7,445 bases of DNA from Deltaproteobacteria bacterium (GTDB lineage: Bacteria; Desulfobacterota; DSM-4660; Desulfatiglandales; Desulfatiglandaceae), in assembly GCA_011051075.1 (NCBI GenBank), contig DREN01000384.1, positions 1 through 7,445 on the forward strand, given 5' to 3'. Numbering within the stretch: position 1 is the first letter of the stretch; each line of letters opens with the position of its first letter. A program made the position numbers and the translations under genes. The notes beneath the pieces were generated by a model, which saw nothing but the letters and a program-made list of their open reading frames with translations, searched no databases and had not been told where the DNA came from. Shown one piece after another: positions 6,692 to 7,445 of this stretch.

Positions 6692-7237
6692 ATGAAAACA
6701 GAGGCCGTAAACTCAGACTACACCGCAGAAATAAAGGAGAGGATCAGGGGCCTGGGGGCTGACTTGGTGGGCGTTGCCCATACGGAGCCGCTGAAGGAGC
6801 TGAGGCTTGATCCCCCCGACCTCTTGGATAATTTCACGAGGGCCGTTTCAATGGCCGTAAGGCTCCCCGCGGCAGTATTCGAGGAACTTCCAGGCAGGCC
6901 GACACCCGTTTATAAATCGGTCTACCAGACGGCCAACGCCATGCTTGACCAGATCGCCTTCCGCGCGGCTGTCATGTTGCAGGACCACGGAAACTACAGC
7001 ATGCCAGTTGCAGCGTCCCAGGTCCTTGACCAGGAAAACTGGTACGCGGCCATAAGCCACAAGGCGGTGGCGCGAATGGCGGGCTTAGGCTGGCAGGGGA
7101 AGAACCTCCTCCTCATAACTCCTCAATACGGGTCCAGGGTGAGGCTTGTAACCGTGCTCACCAACGCCCCCCTGAGCGTGGATGCCCCCTTGAAAAACCG
7201 TTGCGGCAACTGCGACCAGGGGGACGTCCTTAAATAA
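6692..7237 (+). pseudogene. Truncated QueG-like (epoxyqueuosine reductase-related) 4Fe-4S protein
   Basis: The 181 residues match the N-terminal part of the QueG-related iron-sulfur family: a DLVGVA opening, ASQVLDQENWYAAISHKAVA, then the hallmark MAGLGWQGKNLLLITPQYGS and VRLVTVLTNAPL. Family members then carry a ferredoxin-like 4Fe-4S segment (C-x2-C-x2-C-x3-CP, usually with a second cluster motif). Here it breaks off: C171 and C174 (CGNC) are present, but the sequence continues DQGDVLK and stops at TAA 7235-7237. The third and fourth cysteines and the rest of the protein, perhaps 80-100 residues, are missing. No other frame restores the motif in the following bases. An AT-rich stretch and a transposase remnant follow, so disruption by a mobile element is likely. 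The start is ATG 6692 with TGGAG 8 bases upstream. It could still be expressed, but a normal cluster cannot form. The substrate of this branch is not certain to be epoxyqueuosine. Confidence 0.82.
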
Positions 7238-7281
7238 TAAAATAACTTAACATCGACTGCTTTTGGTGGTATCTTGCGGGC

Positions 7282-7445
7282 ATGCCTAAAATAGCACGAT
7301 TAGACACGCCCGGCCTCATTCGATCTGGAGAAGGGTTACATAACCGGAAGAGGAAGACAAAGGGCGAGGGTCAGGGGCAGGGACTTGCTCTGTCACTGGT
7401 GTGCAATTGAACTCAGGATTCCAATGGCGGATTTGTCAAAAAGAC
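7282..7445 (+). pseudogene. REP-associated (IS200/IS605-related) transposase remnant, catalytic middle deleted
   Basis: ATG 7282 begins MPKIARLDTPGLI, nearly identical to the conserved start of REP-associated tyrosine transposases as I recall it (MPRIARLDxPG). The expected continuation, including the HUH motif and catalytic Tyr, is absent. From about 7319, in a different frame, the sequence reads FDLEKGYITGRGRQRARV and then GRDLLCHWCAIELRIPMADL. This resembles the C-terminal region of the same family (GRxR...ARSLLCYWAVRELG..). That frame is open to the window edge, while the N-terminal frame stops at TGA 7408-7410. The simplest reading is an internal deletion with a frame change near 7318-7322. 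The element lies directly after the truncated iron-sulfur gene. It is not expected to be active; the right end is outside the window. Confidence 0.75.

Noticed and set aside
1..7445. CRISPR array, attachment site, tRNA or rRNA gene
   Set aside because: No regularly spaced repeats, no tRNA-like fold and no rRNA-like sequence were recognised on either strand.

Overview
The window is a GC-rich bacterial segment with every recognisable gene on the + strand. No taxonomic marker is present. Protein style (large CusA variant, CACHE-HAMP-cyclase, QueG-like iron-sulfur protein, REP-associated transposase remnant) suggests a Desulfobacterota-type Gram-negative bacterium, but that is an impression, not a demonstration.

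Layout. Bases 3-671 are the 3' end of a CusB-type periplasmic adaptor. Ten bases later comes a complete CusA-type heavy-metal RND pump (682-4152). It has all seven methionines of the E. coli CusA copper/silver relay and the D/E/K proton-relay residues, but is about 110 residues longer than E. coli CusA. The extra length is two insertions: a hydrophobic hairpin of probably two extra membrane helices, and a Trp/Pro-rich 24-residue motif present twice in tandem. After a 90-base spacer with nested inverted repeats comes a membrane-bound class III nucleotide cyclase (4243-5976) whose periplasmic sensor has 7 Met and 2 His within 21 residues. A UspA-type nucleotide-binding universal stress protein follows (6069-6539).

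From 6540 to the right edge the region looks eroded. A 152-base spacer holds a small hairpin. A QueG-like 4Fe-4S protein gene (6692-7237) stops just after the first two cluster cysteines. It is followed 45 bases later by the start of a REP-associated (IS200/IS605-related) transposase that has lost its catalytic middle: the N-terminal 13 codons are joined, in another frame, to the C-terminal helix-turn-helix-like region, which runs off the window.

How they may work together. CusBA would export Cu(I)/Ag(I) across the envelope. The Met-rich cyclase sensor beside it suggests that periplasmic copper or silver (or pump state) is converted into a cyclic-nucleotide signal, and the Usp is a plausible nucleotide-binding effector. 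This metal-sensing cyclase module is the most interesting hypothesis here. Adjacency and the Met/His cluster are visible in the sequence; metal binding and the signalling link are inference.
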